Shown here: positions 15,998 to 25,456 of the stretch, one piece after another | How the letters are laid out: each line of letters starts with the position of its first letter | Numbering within the stretch: the first letter of the stretch is position 1 | Origin: Acidobacteriota bacterium | Lineage (GTDB): Bacteria; Acidobacteriota; Vicinamibacteria; Vicinamibacterales; UBA2999 | Direction: 5' to 3' | Assembly: GCA_018000455.1 (NCBI GenBank) | Contig: JAGNJW010000012.1 | Location: 83,660-147,659 of the forward strand | Length of the DNA: 64,000 bases | The notes under the pieces: generated by a model | What the model saw: only the letters and a program-made list of their open reading frames with translations | Told to the model about the DNA's origin: nothing | The model's database searches: none | Position numbers and translations under genes: made by a program

Positions 15998-18900
15998 ATG
16001 GACCCGTACGTCGATCAGTTGCGCCAGCTCTGCGTCGCACATCCCACTCGCTCGAAGTGGGTCTTCGTCCCCACGCACGCACTCGGCCGCACCCTTGGCG
16101 ATCGCCTCGTGCTCGAGGGCACCCCGTGGGCGAACCTGCGCTTCGTCACCCCGCTCGACATCGCGCTGCGGATGGGCGCGCCGTTCCTGGTCGAGCGCGG
16201 CATCGATCCGTCGGAGGAGGAGCTTGGCCCGGCGCTCATGATGCGCCTCCTGCTCGACCTGCCCGCCGAGGGCGGCTACTTCCGGCCGCTGGCCGAACAT
16301 CCCACGCTGGCGCAGGCGCTGTGGACGACCGTGCGCGAGCTGCGCATGGCCGGCGTGGGGCCCGACCAGCTCGCGCCCGCCGCCTTCCAGTCGCCCCAAA
16401 AACACGCCGAGGTGGTGGCGCTGCTCACGGCCTACGAGCGCTTCCTGGATGACCGTCAGCGTGCCGACATGGCCACGGTGTATCAGGAGGCGGTGCGGCA
16501 TCCCGACTGGTGCCCCGTCCAGCCAGAGGACTGCTGGACGGAGCTGCCCGACGCCCACTGGAACCCGCTGCAGCGGGCGCTGCTCGACGGTTTGCCGGGT
16601 GAGCGGATGGAACCCCGCACCTGGGCCCTGCCAGGTGTCACCGTGCCGCGGCGCCTGACGTCTACCCGCACCACCCGCGTTGCTCCTGACCCACGCACGA
16701 ACCCCACGGCGTTTCTGATGACGCCCTCCTCCGCGGCCGCGGGGCCAGCCATCCACCTCTTCCACTCCGGCGGACGCGAGGCCGAGATCGAGGAGGTGTT
16801 TCGCCGCATCCTCGCCACCGGCGCGTCGCTCGACCAGGTGGAGATCACCTGCGCCTCCAGCACGCACCTGGCCCTCGTGTGGGAAAAGGCGCTGCGCCAC
16901 GCCTGGCCGGTCACCCTCGGCGCCGGCCTGCCGGCCACCTTCACGCGGCCCGGCCGGGCCCTACTCGGCTTCTGCGACTGGATCGAAACGGACTTCGCGG
17001 CCGGCCATCTGCGGCGGCTCCTGCAATCGGGCGATGTCCGCGTGGGCAAGGCCGACAACTTCACGGCCGGGCAGGCCGCGCGGGTGCTCGCGCGCGCGGA
17101 GGCCGGCTGGGGACGTGCCACCTACGAGCTGGCGCTCGCACGCCTCCACCGCGCCTACGCCACACGTGCCGGCGACCCCGATGAATCCGACGCTGACCGC
17201 AAAGACGCGCAGGACAAGGCCGACCGCACCGCGCAGGTGCAGGCCTGGGTCGCGGCGCTGGTGCAGGCCGTGCCGGCCCCGGATGCGGCTGGCCTCGTGC
17301 CGCTGCAGGCGGTCGTCTCCGGCGTGCTGGATTTCCTCGAGCGCCACACCTCGCGGGCGAGCGCGCTCGACGAACGCGCTGCCGCCGCGCTGCACGACTA
17401 CGTGGGCGAGCTCCACGCCCTGGGCGGCTTCGCCTGCGGCCTTCCGCGGGCGCTGCGCTTCATCCGCGAACGCGTGGAGTCGCTCACGGTGGCGCCCGAG
17501 CGCCCGCGGCCGGGGCATCTCTTCGCCTCCACCCTCGCGCACGCCGGCTACGCCGGACGTGGGCACCTGTTCGTGGTGGGCCTCGAAGAGGGCCGCGTGT
17601 TCTCGTCGTCCACCGAAGACGCCGTGCTGCTCGACGCCGAGCGCGCGGCCATCTCGCCCGACCTGCGCCTCTCAGCGGACCGTGTGGACGAAGCCGTCTA
17701 CGGCGTGCTGAGCCGCCTGGCCGCCAGTGGTGGCGCCGTCACCTTCAGCTACTCGTGCTGCGACACGCGCGAATACCGCGACACCTACGCCTCGTGGCTG
17801 ATGCTGCAGGCCTATCGCCTGCAGCAGCGCGATGCCGCCCCCTCGTACCAGCAGATGAAGGCAGCCCTCGGCGAGCCGGTGTCGGCCGTGCCGTCCACCC
17901 GCGAGGCAGCCGTGTCGGCCGCCGGCTGGTGGCTGCGCGGCGTCGTAGGCACGGGCGATGCCGGGGCGGCCACCTTGGCGCCGACGTTCCCTGCCACCGA
18001 TCGCGGGCGTCGTGCCGACGCCGAGCGCGCCGAGGAGCACTTCACCGAGTTCGACGGCCACGTGCCCGCCGCCGGACCCGTGCTCGACCCGTGCGCGGCC
18101 AACAACATCTACTCCGTGACCGAGCTGGAGAGAGCCGCCGAATGCCCGTTCCGCTTCTTCCTCAAGCGCGGACTCGGCCTGCGCCCGTCCGGTGACCGCG
18201 AGCGCGACAAAGACGTGTGGCTGGATCCCCTCACCCGCGGATCGGAGCTGCACGACCTCTATGCCGCGCTGCTGAGACGCGTGCGCGACGAGGGGCGGCG
18301 TGTCGAGGCCGGTGATGCCGGGTGGATGCGCGATCTCGCCAGCGCGCGCCTGCAGGAGATCCACCGCGAGATGCCGGCCGCCACCCAGGAGGTGCTCGAA
18401 CGCGAAACGCGCGAGTTCCTGGCCGACGTGGAGCTGTTCGTGGAGGCCGAGGCGCGGGACACGAGCGCCACGGCCGTGGGCCTCGAGGTGTCGTTCGGAC
18501 GTCCGCTCGATGGCGACCGCGAGCCGCTGGCCCGCGAGGCCCCGGTGGAGCTCAGCCTGGGCGGCGGGCTCACGCTGCGCATCGCCGGCCGCATCGACCG
18601 CCTCAACCAGACCGGCCCCGCCACCTTCGAGGTGGTGGACTACAAGACCGGCGGCTTCTACCGGCCCCGGTGGAAGGGCGCCTTCGCCGGCGGCACCCGC
18701 CTGCAGCACGCCCTCTACGGCCTGGCGGCGGCAGAGCTGCTCAAGGCTCACACGAAGAAGCCCAGGGTGGAACGCGGCGTCTACTACTTCTCGAGCCACA
18801 GGGGCCACCAGGAACGGGTGCCGATTCCGGCGGCCACCACGGCCACGCTCGCCACGGTGCTGGGCGACCTGCGCGAGGTGATCACGTCCGGCCAGTTCAT

Positions 18901-19036
18901 CCGCGCGGGCGATGCCGGCACCTGCCGCTTCTGCGACTACGCCGCCGCCTGCGGCGAGCACACCAACGCCCAGGCCGAGGCCAAGCGCGGCGACCCGCGC
19001 GTGCAGGCCGTCGTGAGGCTGGCCGCCCATGAGTAA
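15998..19036 (+). CDS. addB: AddB-like PD-(D/E)XK nuclease/inactivated helicase subunit
   Basis: 1012 residues. The N-terminal two thirds resembles the degenerate UvrD-like helicase of AddB (KWVFVPTHALGRTLGDRL), without a clear Walker A. The C-terminal RecB-type nuclease carries GRIDRLNQ...FEVVDYKTGG near residue 880 and the Fe-S cluster cysteines: one in AAECPFRFFLKRG, three in CRFCDYAAAC (C-x2-C-x5-C). This is the layout of AddB in AddAB end-resection complexes. The stop overlaps the start of the AddA-like gene by 8 bp. It opens the ~28.8 kb defence array. Whether it serves recombination repair, defence or both cannot be decided from the sequence. Confidence 0.85.
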   Translation: MDPYVDQLRQLCVAHPTRSKWVFVPTHALGRTLGDRLVLEGTPWANLRFVTPLDIALRMGAPFLVERGIDPSEEELGPALMMRLLLDLPAEGGYFRPLAEHPTLAQALWTTVRELRMAGVGPDQLAPAAFQSPQKHAEVVALLTAYERFLDDRQRADMATVYQEAVRHPDWCPVQPEDCWTELPDAHWNPLQRALLDGLPGERMEPRTWALPGVTVPRRLTSTRTTRVAPDPRTNPTAFLMTPSSAAAGPAIHLFHSGGREAEIEEVFRRILATGASLDQVEITCASSTHLALVWEKALRHAWPVTLGAGLPATFTRPGRALLGFCDWIETDFAAGHLRRLLQSGDVRVGKADNFTAGQAARVLARAEAGWGRATYELALARLHRAYATRAGDPDESDADRKDAQDKADRTAQVQAWVAALVQAVPAPDAAGLVPLQAVVSGVLDFLERHTSRASALDERAAAALHDYVGELHALGGFACGLPRALRFIRERVESLTVAPERPRPGHLFASTLAHAGYAGRGHLFVVGLEEGRVFSSSTEDAVLLDAERAAISPDLRLSADRVDEAVYGVLSRLAASGGAVTFSYSCCDTREYRDTYASWLMLQAYRLQQRDAAPSYQQMKAALGEPVSAVPSTREAAVSAAGWWLRGVVGTGDAGAATLAPTFPATDRGRRADAERAEEHFTEFDGHVPAAGPVLDPCAANNIYSVTELERAAECPFRFFLKRGLGLRPSGDRERDKDVWLDPLTRGSELHDLYAALLRRVRDEGRRVEAGDAGWMRDLASARLQEIHREMPAATQEVLERETREFLADVELFVEAEARDTSATAVGLEVSFGRPLDGDREPLAREAPVELSLGGGLTLRIAGRIDRLNQTGPATFEVVDYKTGGFYRPRWKGAFAGGTRLQHALYGLAAAELLKAHTKKPRVERGVYYFSSHRGHQERVPIPAATTATLATVLGDLREVITSGQFIRAGDAGTCRFCDYAAACGEHTNAQAEAKRGDPRVQAVVRLAAHE

Positions 19037-22000
19037 CTCGCGCGCCACAGACACCGCCTCGCGCGACACCATCCGCGAGCGCCTGCTCGAGAACCTGCTC
19101 GTGGAAGCCGGCGCCGGCTCCGGCAAGACGCAGATGCTCGCCGAGCGCATGGCCGCGGGCGTCGCCACCGGGGCGTATCAGGTGGAGCACATGGCCGCCG
19201 TGACCTTCACGCGCAAGGCCGCTTCGGAACTGCGAGGCCGCTTCCACCTGGCGCTCGAGGCCGCCCTCAAGAGCGCACGGGCGGCAGACCCCGCGCGCAT
19301 CGCCCGGCTCGAGGCCGCGCTCTCGAACCTGGAGCGCTTCTTCGCCGGCACCATCCACTCGTTCTGCGCCCGGCTGCTGCGCGAGCGTCCCGTGGAATCG
19401 GGCGTGGCACCCGGCTTCAGCGAGCTGGACGAAGTGCAAGACCTGGAGCTGCGCCAGCGCGTGTGGCGCGACTTCATCACCAGCACCCGTGCCGCCGGCG
19501 ACCCCGAGATGCTGGCGCTGCTCGACGCCGACATCAAGCCGAAGGACCTCGACGATGCCTTCGGCAAAGTGTGCGACAACGACGACGTGGAGTTCCCGCC
19601 GGGGGATGCCGCCTGCCCCGACTCCGCCGCCGCGTGGCAGGCGCTGCAGGCGTTCTGGCAGACGCTCCACACGCATCTGCCGTCCACTATTGATCCCGCG
19701 ACCACCTGCGACATTCAACAGGCGGCGCTGGCCTTCAGTGGCCAGCTGCGAGTGTCGCAACGACGAAGGGAACGGCCCTCCGTAGTGGCCGCGCTGCTCA
19801 GCAAGTGGGACCGCAAGCTGAAGGTCACCCAGAAGTACTGGGCGCCCTCGAAAGTCGAGGCGAAACGGGTCGCGCTTGAGGCGGCGTCGCTGCATGAGCA
19901 GTTCAGGGCCGACGTGGCTGGTCCCTACTTGGCCCAATGGCGCCAGTACGTCTATCGCCTCGCCATCGGCTTGCTCACGCGCGCGCGCCACAACGCCTCG
20001 GACGAGCGCCGCCGCCTCAACGTCCTCAACTACGGCGACCTCCTCACCCTCACCGCCACGGTGCTGCGCAACAACGTGGACGTTCGCCGGGCCCTGCAGC
20101 AGAAGTACCGCCACCTGCTCGTGGACGAGTTCCAGGATACCGACCCCGTGCAGGCCGAGATCTGCTTCTGGCTCGCGGAAGACGGCGCCGCGCCCCCCGA
20201 CGCGCCCCCCGCCACACCCACCGGCGCCTCGCGCGACTGGCGCCAGGTGCCGCTTCGTCCCGGCGCGCTCTTCGTCGTGGGCGACCCGAAGCAGTCGATC
20301 TACCGCTTCCGCCGGGCCGACATCGATATCTACAACGTCGTCCGCCAGCGCTTCAGCGAGCCCGGCGTGGGCCGGGTGCTGCCGCTCACCAGGAACTTCC
20401 GCTCCGCGCCCCGCCTGTGCGAGTGGGCCAACACCGTCTTCGCCACCCGCTTCCCGGCCGCCCCCACGGCCCAGGCGCCTCGCTTCGCGTCCCTCGATGC
20501 GGACGAGAGCAAGGCCGTGGAGGGTGAGGTGGTGACCCTCACGCACGCGTGCGACAGGAATGAGGTGCACACCCATGATGCTGCGGCCATCGCCCGCTAC
20601 ATCCGCAGCGAGGTGGCCGCCGGCCATCGGCGCTTCAGCGACTTCCTGATCCTGACGCGCAAGCGGAAGCACGTCGGCGACTACGCAGACGCCCTCGAAG
20701 CCCTGAACATCCCGGTGGAGGTGAGCGGTGCCGGCGCCTTCGGCGCCTCGCGCGAAGTGCGGGCGCTCACCGTGCTGCTGCGCGCCCTGGCAGACCGTGA
20801 AGACCCCGTGGCCCTCATCGCCGTGCTGCGCGGACCGCTCTTCGGCATCAGCGACCCGCAGCTCTTCGCCTTCCGCCAGCGCGGCGGCTGGTTCAGCGTG
20901 TATCACGACGCTGAGACGGCGGCAGACACCGACGACCCCGTGGTGGCAGCGCTATCCGCCCTGCGGCAGTACGTCCGGTGGACGCAGGTGCTGCCCGCGG
21001 CCGGGGCCCTCGAACGGATTCTCGAACACAGCGGCTACCTCGCGCTCGCCGCCATCACCCCCGGCGGCGTGGATGCCGGAGACGTGGTGCACGCCGTAGA
21101 CCGCGTGCGCCAGGTGGTAGAGGCCGGCGGCAGCCTGGCGGATGCGGCGGACGCGCTTGACGCCGACGTCGACGCCACGAGCGAAGTGGAATCGCTGCCG
21201 CTCGAGCCCGGCCGCACCGACGTCGTGCGCCTGATGAACCTCCACAAGGCCAAGGGCCTCGAAGCCAACGTCGTGTTCCTGGCCGACCCGCTGGGCAGCG
21301 TGAAGCCCGGTAGGGTCGACGTCCACATCGAACGCACCGGCCTGCACGCACGCGGCTGGCTGAAGCTCGTGCGCAAGAGCGAGACGTCGTGGGCCGAGCC
21401 CCTGCTCGGCCAACACGCGGACTGGCCGGACCACGAAGCGACTGAACTGCCGTATCTGAACGCCGAAGAAGACCGGCTGCTCTACGTGGCCGCCACCCGC
21501 GCCCGCGAGATGCTGGTCGTGAGCCGCTGGGCCGAGAAGCCCGCCGACGGCGCCTGGGGCGTGCTCGCGGCGTTCCTGCAAAGCGCGCCCGAACTCCCGC
21601 TGCCCGGTGCCGTGGTTGTGCCCCCGGTGGCTGCGCTTGAAAGCAGCCCCGCCACGCAAACGGACGCCGAGCAGGCGCGCTCCGCCGCCCACGCGCGCAC
21701 GACGCAGCCCTCGTGGGCCGCCACGTCAGTTACGGCCGAGGCCCACCACATCGCCCGCATGACCCGCTCGGTGGATGCCGAAGCCGACGACCCCTCGAAA
21801 GTGGTCGTCGCCAGCACCCCCTCGCACCGGGCGGATGCCGGCCAGGCCTGGGGCACCCTCGTGCACGGCCTGCTGGAACATGCCATGCGCCACCAGACCG
21901 CCACCAGAGACGACCTGCGCCGCCTGGCGATGTGGCTCACCGCGGAGGAGCCGCAACTGCGAGTGGTGATCGACGAAGCCCTCGACACGGTGCAGGCCGT

Positions 22001-22304
22001 GGCCGCAGGCACCTTCTGGGCCGAGGCGAAGGCCGCGCCCGAATGCCACGAAGAAGTCCCGTTCGCGGTGCGCGATCAGACCAACGGCGTGTCCACTGTG
22101 CTCACCGGCGTCATCGACCTCGTGCACCGAACGCCGGAGGGGTGGAAGGTCGTGGACTACAAGACCGACCGCGATGGCGCCGACAGCCTGCCCGCGAAGT
22201 ACGCCGAGCAGATCGCGCAGTACGAAGCCGCGTGGCGAACGTTCGTGCCGGAGCAGGTGACGTCGGTGCTGGTGTCGACGAGAACCGAGGGGCCTGACCA
22301 ATGA
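19029..22304 (+). CDS. addA: AddA-like UvrD/RecB helicase-nuclease
   Basis: 1091 residues. Walker A VEAGAGSGKTQMLAERMA lies near residue 25, then AAVTFTRKAASELRGR, TIHSFCARLLRERP, the DExx box in LLVDEFQDTDPVQAEI, GDPKQSIYRFRRADI, LMNLHKAKGLEANVVFL and RLLYVAATRAREML, i.e. the complete SF1A motif set. The C-terminal nuclease domain has GVIDLVHRTPEGWKVVDYKT, keeping the Asp and Lys of the PD-(D/E)XK core. It should unwind and degrade double-stranded DNA ends together with the AddB-like subunit. The last codons overlap the next gene by 4 bp. Confidence 0.9.
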   Translation: MSNSRATDTASRDTIRERLLENLLVEAGAGSGKTQMLAERMAAGVATGAYQVEHMAAVTFTRKAASELRGRFHLALEAALKSARAADPARIARLEAALSNLERFFAGTIHSFCARLLRERPVESGVAPGFSELDEVQDLELRQRVWRDFITSTRAAGDPEMLALLDADIKPKDLDDAFGKVCDNDDVEFPPGDAACPDSAAAWQALQAFWQTLHTHLPSTIDPATTCDIQQAALAFSGQLRVSQRRRERPSVVAALLSKWDRKLKVTQKYWAPSKVEAKRVALEAASLHEQFRADVAGPYLAQWRQYVYRLAIGLLTRARHNASDERRRLNVLNYGDLLTLTATVLRNNVDVRRALQQKYRHLLVDEFQDTDPVQAEICFWLAEDGAAPPDAPPATPTGASRDWRQVPLRPGALFVVGDPKQSIYRFRRADIDIYNVVRQRFSEPGVGRVLPLTRNFRSAPRLCEWANTVFATRFPAAPTAQAPRFASLDADESKAVEGEVVTLTHACDRNEVHTHDAAAIARYIRSEVAAGHRRFSDFLILTRKRKHVGDYADALEALNIPVEVSGAGAFGASREVRALTVLLRALADREDPVALIAVLRGPLFGISDPQLFAFRQRGGWFSVYHDAETAADTDDPVVAALSALRQYVRWTQVLPAAGALERILEHSGYLALAAITPGGVDAGDVVHAVDRVRQVVEAGGSLADAADALDADVDATSEVESLPLEPGRTDVVRLMNLHKAKGLEANVVFLADPLGSVKPGRVDVHIERTGLHARGWLKLVRKSETSWAEPLLGQHADWPDHEATELPYLNAEEDRLLYVAATRAREMLVVSRWAEKPADGAWGVLAAFLQSAPELPLPGAVVVPPVAALESSPATQTDAEQARSAAHARTTQPSWAATSVTAEAHHIARMTRSVDAEADDPSKVVVASTPSHRADAGQAWGTLVHGLLEHAMRHQTATRDDLRRLAMWLTAEEPQLRVVIDEALDTVQAVAAGTFWAEAKAAPECHEEVPFAVRDQTNGVSTVLTGVIDLVHRTPEGWKVVDYKTDRDGADSLPAKYAEQIAQYEAAWRTFVPEQVTSVLVSTRTEGPDQ

Positions 22305-25300
22305 GCCAGAACCAATCGTCACCACCAGGCGTACCGTTCTCCGTCGGGCAGTGGCTCCTCGACGCCGTCGATCCGAGCCGTCGTGGCCAATACACAGGGA
22401 AGTCGTACCCCGCTGGCCCTCACGTCATGGTCGAGCTTCGCTATCCGGACGGCACCACCAAATCCCGTCCGATGCAGGCTCTCAGTGCCGTCGAAGAAGT
22501 GGGTTCGATCGACGACCAGTTGGCGGCAGGGCGCTTCGGTCGAGCCAGGGACCTGCAACGCCTGATCACGTTCGAGAAGCTCAAGGGCACGCTGCACGAA
22601 GTGATCTACTCGATGGAGGCGGCGCAGGTCGACTTCTACCCATACCAGTTCAAGCCCGTCATCAAGTTCATCGATTCTCCGACCGAACGGCTCGTCATCG
22701 CCGACGAAGTCGGTCTCGGTAAGACGATCGAATCGCTGCTCATCTGGATGGAGCTCGTTGCACGCCGGCAGGCGAGGAGGCTGCTCATCGTGTGTCCGAA
22801 GCTGCTGACCACCAAGTGGCAGACCGAACTTCGAACGAAGTTCATGATCGATGCGACGATTGTCGGTCATTCGGAAGTGGCGAGAACGCTCGAAGAGCTG
22901 CGGGACAGAGGACCGGGCCACGGCTGCGTGCTCATTGCCAGCTACTCCGCGCTGCGGCCTCCCAAGGCGGAGCTGTCGGCGCTGGATCAGCCACCACTCA
23001 GCGACAGCGAGCTCTCGCCAAAAACGCGTCTCCTCCAGGAGCTACGGCAATGGGCGCAGGAATTTGAGCCCTTCGATCTCGTTGTCTTCGACGAAGCGCA
23101 CTACATGAGGAACCCCGCCACGGCGAGTTTTCGCCTGGGTGAGTCGCTGGCGTCAGCCGCAGAAGCAGTACTGTGCGTGTCGGCGACCCCCGTCAACAAC
23201 AAGAACACGGACCTCCACAGCCTCCTGCGGCTCATCGACCCGGACTTCTTCCAGACGCAGGGGACGTTCGAGGCACTGCTGGAGGCGAATCGTCCCACCG
23301 TGCAGGCGGGCAACGCCCTATCGCGGATTCCGCCCGACGTGGAATCTGCGTCGACCGCTCTGCAGGGGATGCGGGCCAGCCGCTACATCGGCGAGTCGCC
23401 GTTGCTCGCTGAACTCGAACCCTTGATAGATCAGATCGCTACCGGCAGCCGAAAGGCGCTGGCGCGCGCACAGGCCCTTGTAGAGAAGCTCAACCTGCTC
23501 GGCGCGTACGTGACGCGCACCCGCCGAGTGCAGGTCAAAGAGCAGAGGCCGCTACGAGAGCCTCAGGCCCTTCTCGTTCGATACTCGCCCGAGGAGCGGC
23601 AACTCTACGACGCTATCCTCGGTCTCGTGCGGCGGAAGTGCCGGGCCGACAAGAGGCCGTTTCATGTCTTCCACGTGATGGGTCTGCAACTCCGAGCCGC
23701 AAGCTGCCTCCCCGCGATTGCCGCCGAGATCAGAGCAGGGCGTCTTGGCGATCCCGGCGAGATCCTGGCAGAAGCGCTAGGAGAAAACGTAGTCGATGAG
23801 GGTGATGGCCCAGTTGACGAACCGGCCCTAGGGGTAGAGGAACTGCCAAAGATCCTCGACTACGACTTCGAAAGAAACGACAGCAAGTACCGTGAATTGC
23901 GGCGACTGCTTCTCGAGCAGATCCCCAACGACAAGGTCGTGCTGTTCTCGTTCTATCACGCATCGCTCCGTTACCTGGTTCGGCGCTTGTCCGAGGACGG
24001 CATCGCGGTCGCCCTCATCCACGGCAAGATGCCCAATGAAGAGCGATTGGCCGAAATTGAGAAGGTCAGGGAGTCCGCCAGCAGAATGGTGCTCTTGTCG
24101 TCCGAGGTGGGCAGTGAAGGGCTCGACCTGCAGTTCTGTAGGGTCGTCGTCAACTACGACCTGCCGTGGAACCCGATGCGGGTGGAGCAGCGAATCGGCC
24201 GCATCGACCGAGTTGGCCAGGAAGCGAAACGGCTCGTAGTCGTGAACTTCAAGGTGGCAGACACCATCGAGGAGCGCCTGTTCGATCGCCTGCACACAAA
24301 GCTCCTGACATTCGCGAACAGCCTCGGCGACCTCGAGGAGGTCATCGGTCGCGAAGTGCAGCGCCTCACAGTGCAGCTTCTCGGTCAGGAGCTAAGCCCG
24401 GACGAAGAGCGGCGCCTCATGGACCAGGCGAGCCAGGTGATTGAACAGCAGATGATCCAGATGCAGGCGCTCGAAGAGTCTGGCGATGCGCTCTTGTCGT
24501 TGTCCGACTACCTCCAGCGGAAGCTCGAAGAGGATCGCGACCGAGGCAGATTCATCCAGCCAGAAGAACTCGAAAGCTACGTGCGCGACTTCTTCGAGCG
24601 GGAGTTCCAGGGTTGCGAGCTCGCCTTCGATGCGCCGGCCCCCGGCTGCATCACGCTGCGTCTCACGTCCGAAGCAGCACAGTCTCTGTCTCAGTTTGTC
24701 GGCAATGACCAGACGCTTCTAGCGCAGCCCTTCAGGAAGCGGGAGTTCAGCCTGAGCTTTCGACGTGAGGTCGTCATGCACCTCGAGCCCGCGGTGCGGC
24801 GTCGCGTGGCCTTCGCGAATCACATGTCGCCGCTCGTGCGGTGGATCACGAAGGTCACTGGAAGCGTGCCGTCCACATTCCATCCGGTGTCGGCAATCGA
24901 ATTGCAGACGGCCATTGTCCCCGAAGGGACGTACGGCTACCGGGTCGAGCGGTGGCGCCTGAAAGGCATGGCAGCTCGGGAGCAGTTGGCCTACGGGGCC
25001 AAACCCCTGAATGGGGCCGCCGAACTGGACAGTGCGGTCGCGGAAAGCGTGGTACAGGAGATCCTTCGGGGTGGCCAGAACTGGGAGTATCCGGATTGCA
25101 GCCAGACGGCGGTCCGAGAGGCTAACGTACGCCTCGAGCGCGACATGGCCGCAGGCTTCGACAGCGCCGTAACTAGCTTCGATAACGACAACACGACAGC
25201 GTCCCAGATCCGAACCGAACGAGTGAACGCGGTGTTCGAAAGGCGAATCGCGTTTGACGAGCAGCGGCTGCGAACACTCCGGGTAGGCGGCAAGAGCGAC

Positions 25301-25456
25301 AAGATCATTCGAGCCACTGAAGGCCGGCTTCGGACGGCCCATGAAGCGCGCGAGGCGCGGCTTGCCGCTCTCAAGAAGGGTGTCCATATTGACGTCGAGC
25401 GTGAGCTCGTTGCGGCCGGAGTTGTCCGCGTGCGTAGCGCAGAGGGGCGGCCGTGA
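22301..25456 (+). CDS. RapA/SNF2-family helicase-like ATPase
   Basis: 1051 residues. The SF2 core has motif I VIADEVGLGKTIESLLIWME near residue 134, Ia LLIVCPKLLTTKWQTEL, the DEAH box VVFDEAHYMRN near 263, CVSATPVNNKN, SSEVGSEGLDLQFCRVVVNY and the arginine-finger motif VEQRIGRIDRVGQE. The ~90-residue N-terminal and ~400-residue C-terminal extensions have no domain I can name; the C-terminus is helical. ATP-driven DNA or RNA-protein remodelling is expected. It overlaps the AddA-like gene by 4 bp and the next gene by 4 bp (GTGA), so all are coupled. It differs from the DUF3883-type helicase further downstream. Confidence 0.88.
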   Translation: MSQNQSSPPGVPFSVGQWLLDAVDPSRRGQYTGKSYPAGPHVMVELRYPDGTTKSRPMQALSAVEEVGSIDDQLAAGRFGRARDLQRLITFEKLKGTLHEVIYSMEAAQVDFYPYQFKPVIKFIDSPTERLVIADEVGLGKTIESLLIWMELVARRQARRLLIVCPKLLTTKWQTELRTKFMIDATIVGHSEVARTLEELRDRGPGHGCVLIASYSALRPPKAELSALDQPPLSDSELSPKTRLLQELRQWAQEFEPFDLVVFDEAHYMRNPATASFRLGESLASAAEAVLCVSATPVNNKNTDLHSLLRLIDPDFFQTQGTFEALLEANRPTVQAGNALSRIPPDVESASTALQGMRASRYIGESPLLAELEPLIDQIATGSRKALARAQALVEKLNLLGAYVTRTRRVQVKEQRPLREPQALLVRYSPEERQLYDAILGLVRRKCRADKRPFHVFHVMGLQLRAASCLPAIAAEIRAGRLGDPGEILAEALGENVVDEGDGPVDEPALGVEELPKILDYDFERNDSKYRELRRLLLEQIPNDKVVLFSFYHASLRYLVRRLSEDGIAVALIHGKMPNEERLAEIEKVRESASRMVLLSSEVGSEGLDLQFCRVVVNYDLPWNPMRVEQRIGRIDRVGQEAKRLVVVNFKVADTIEERLFDRLHTKLLTFANSLGDLEEVIGREVQRLTVQLLGQELSPDEERRLMDQASQVIEQQMIQMQALEESGDALLSLSDYLQRKLEEDRDRGRFIQPEELESYVRDFFEREFQGCELAFDAPAPGCITLRLTSEAAQSLSQFVGNDQTLLAQPFRKREFSLSFRREVVMHLEPAVRRRVAFANHMSPLVRWITKVTGSVPSTFHPVSAIELQTAIVPEGTYGYRVERWRLKGMAAREQLAYGAKPLNGAAELDSAVAESVVQEILRGGQNWEYPDCSQTAVREANVRLERDMAAGFDSAVTSFDNDNTTASQIRTERVNAVFERRIAFDEQRLRTLRVGGKSDKIIRATEGRLRTAHEAREARLAALKKGVHIDVERELVAAGVVRVRSAEGRP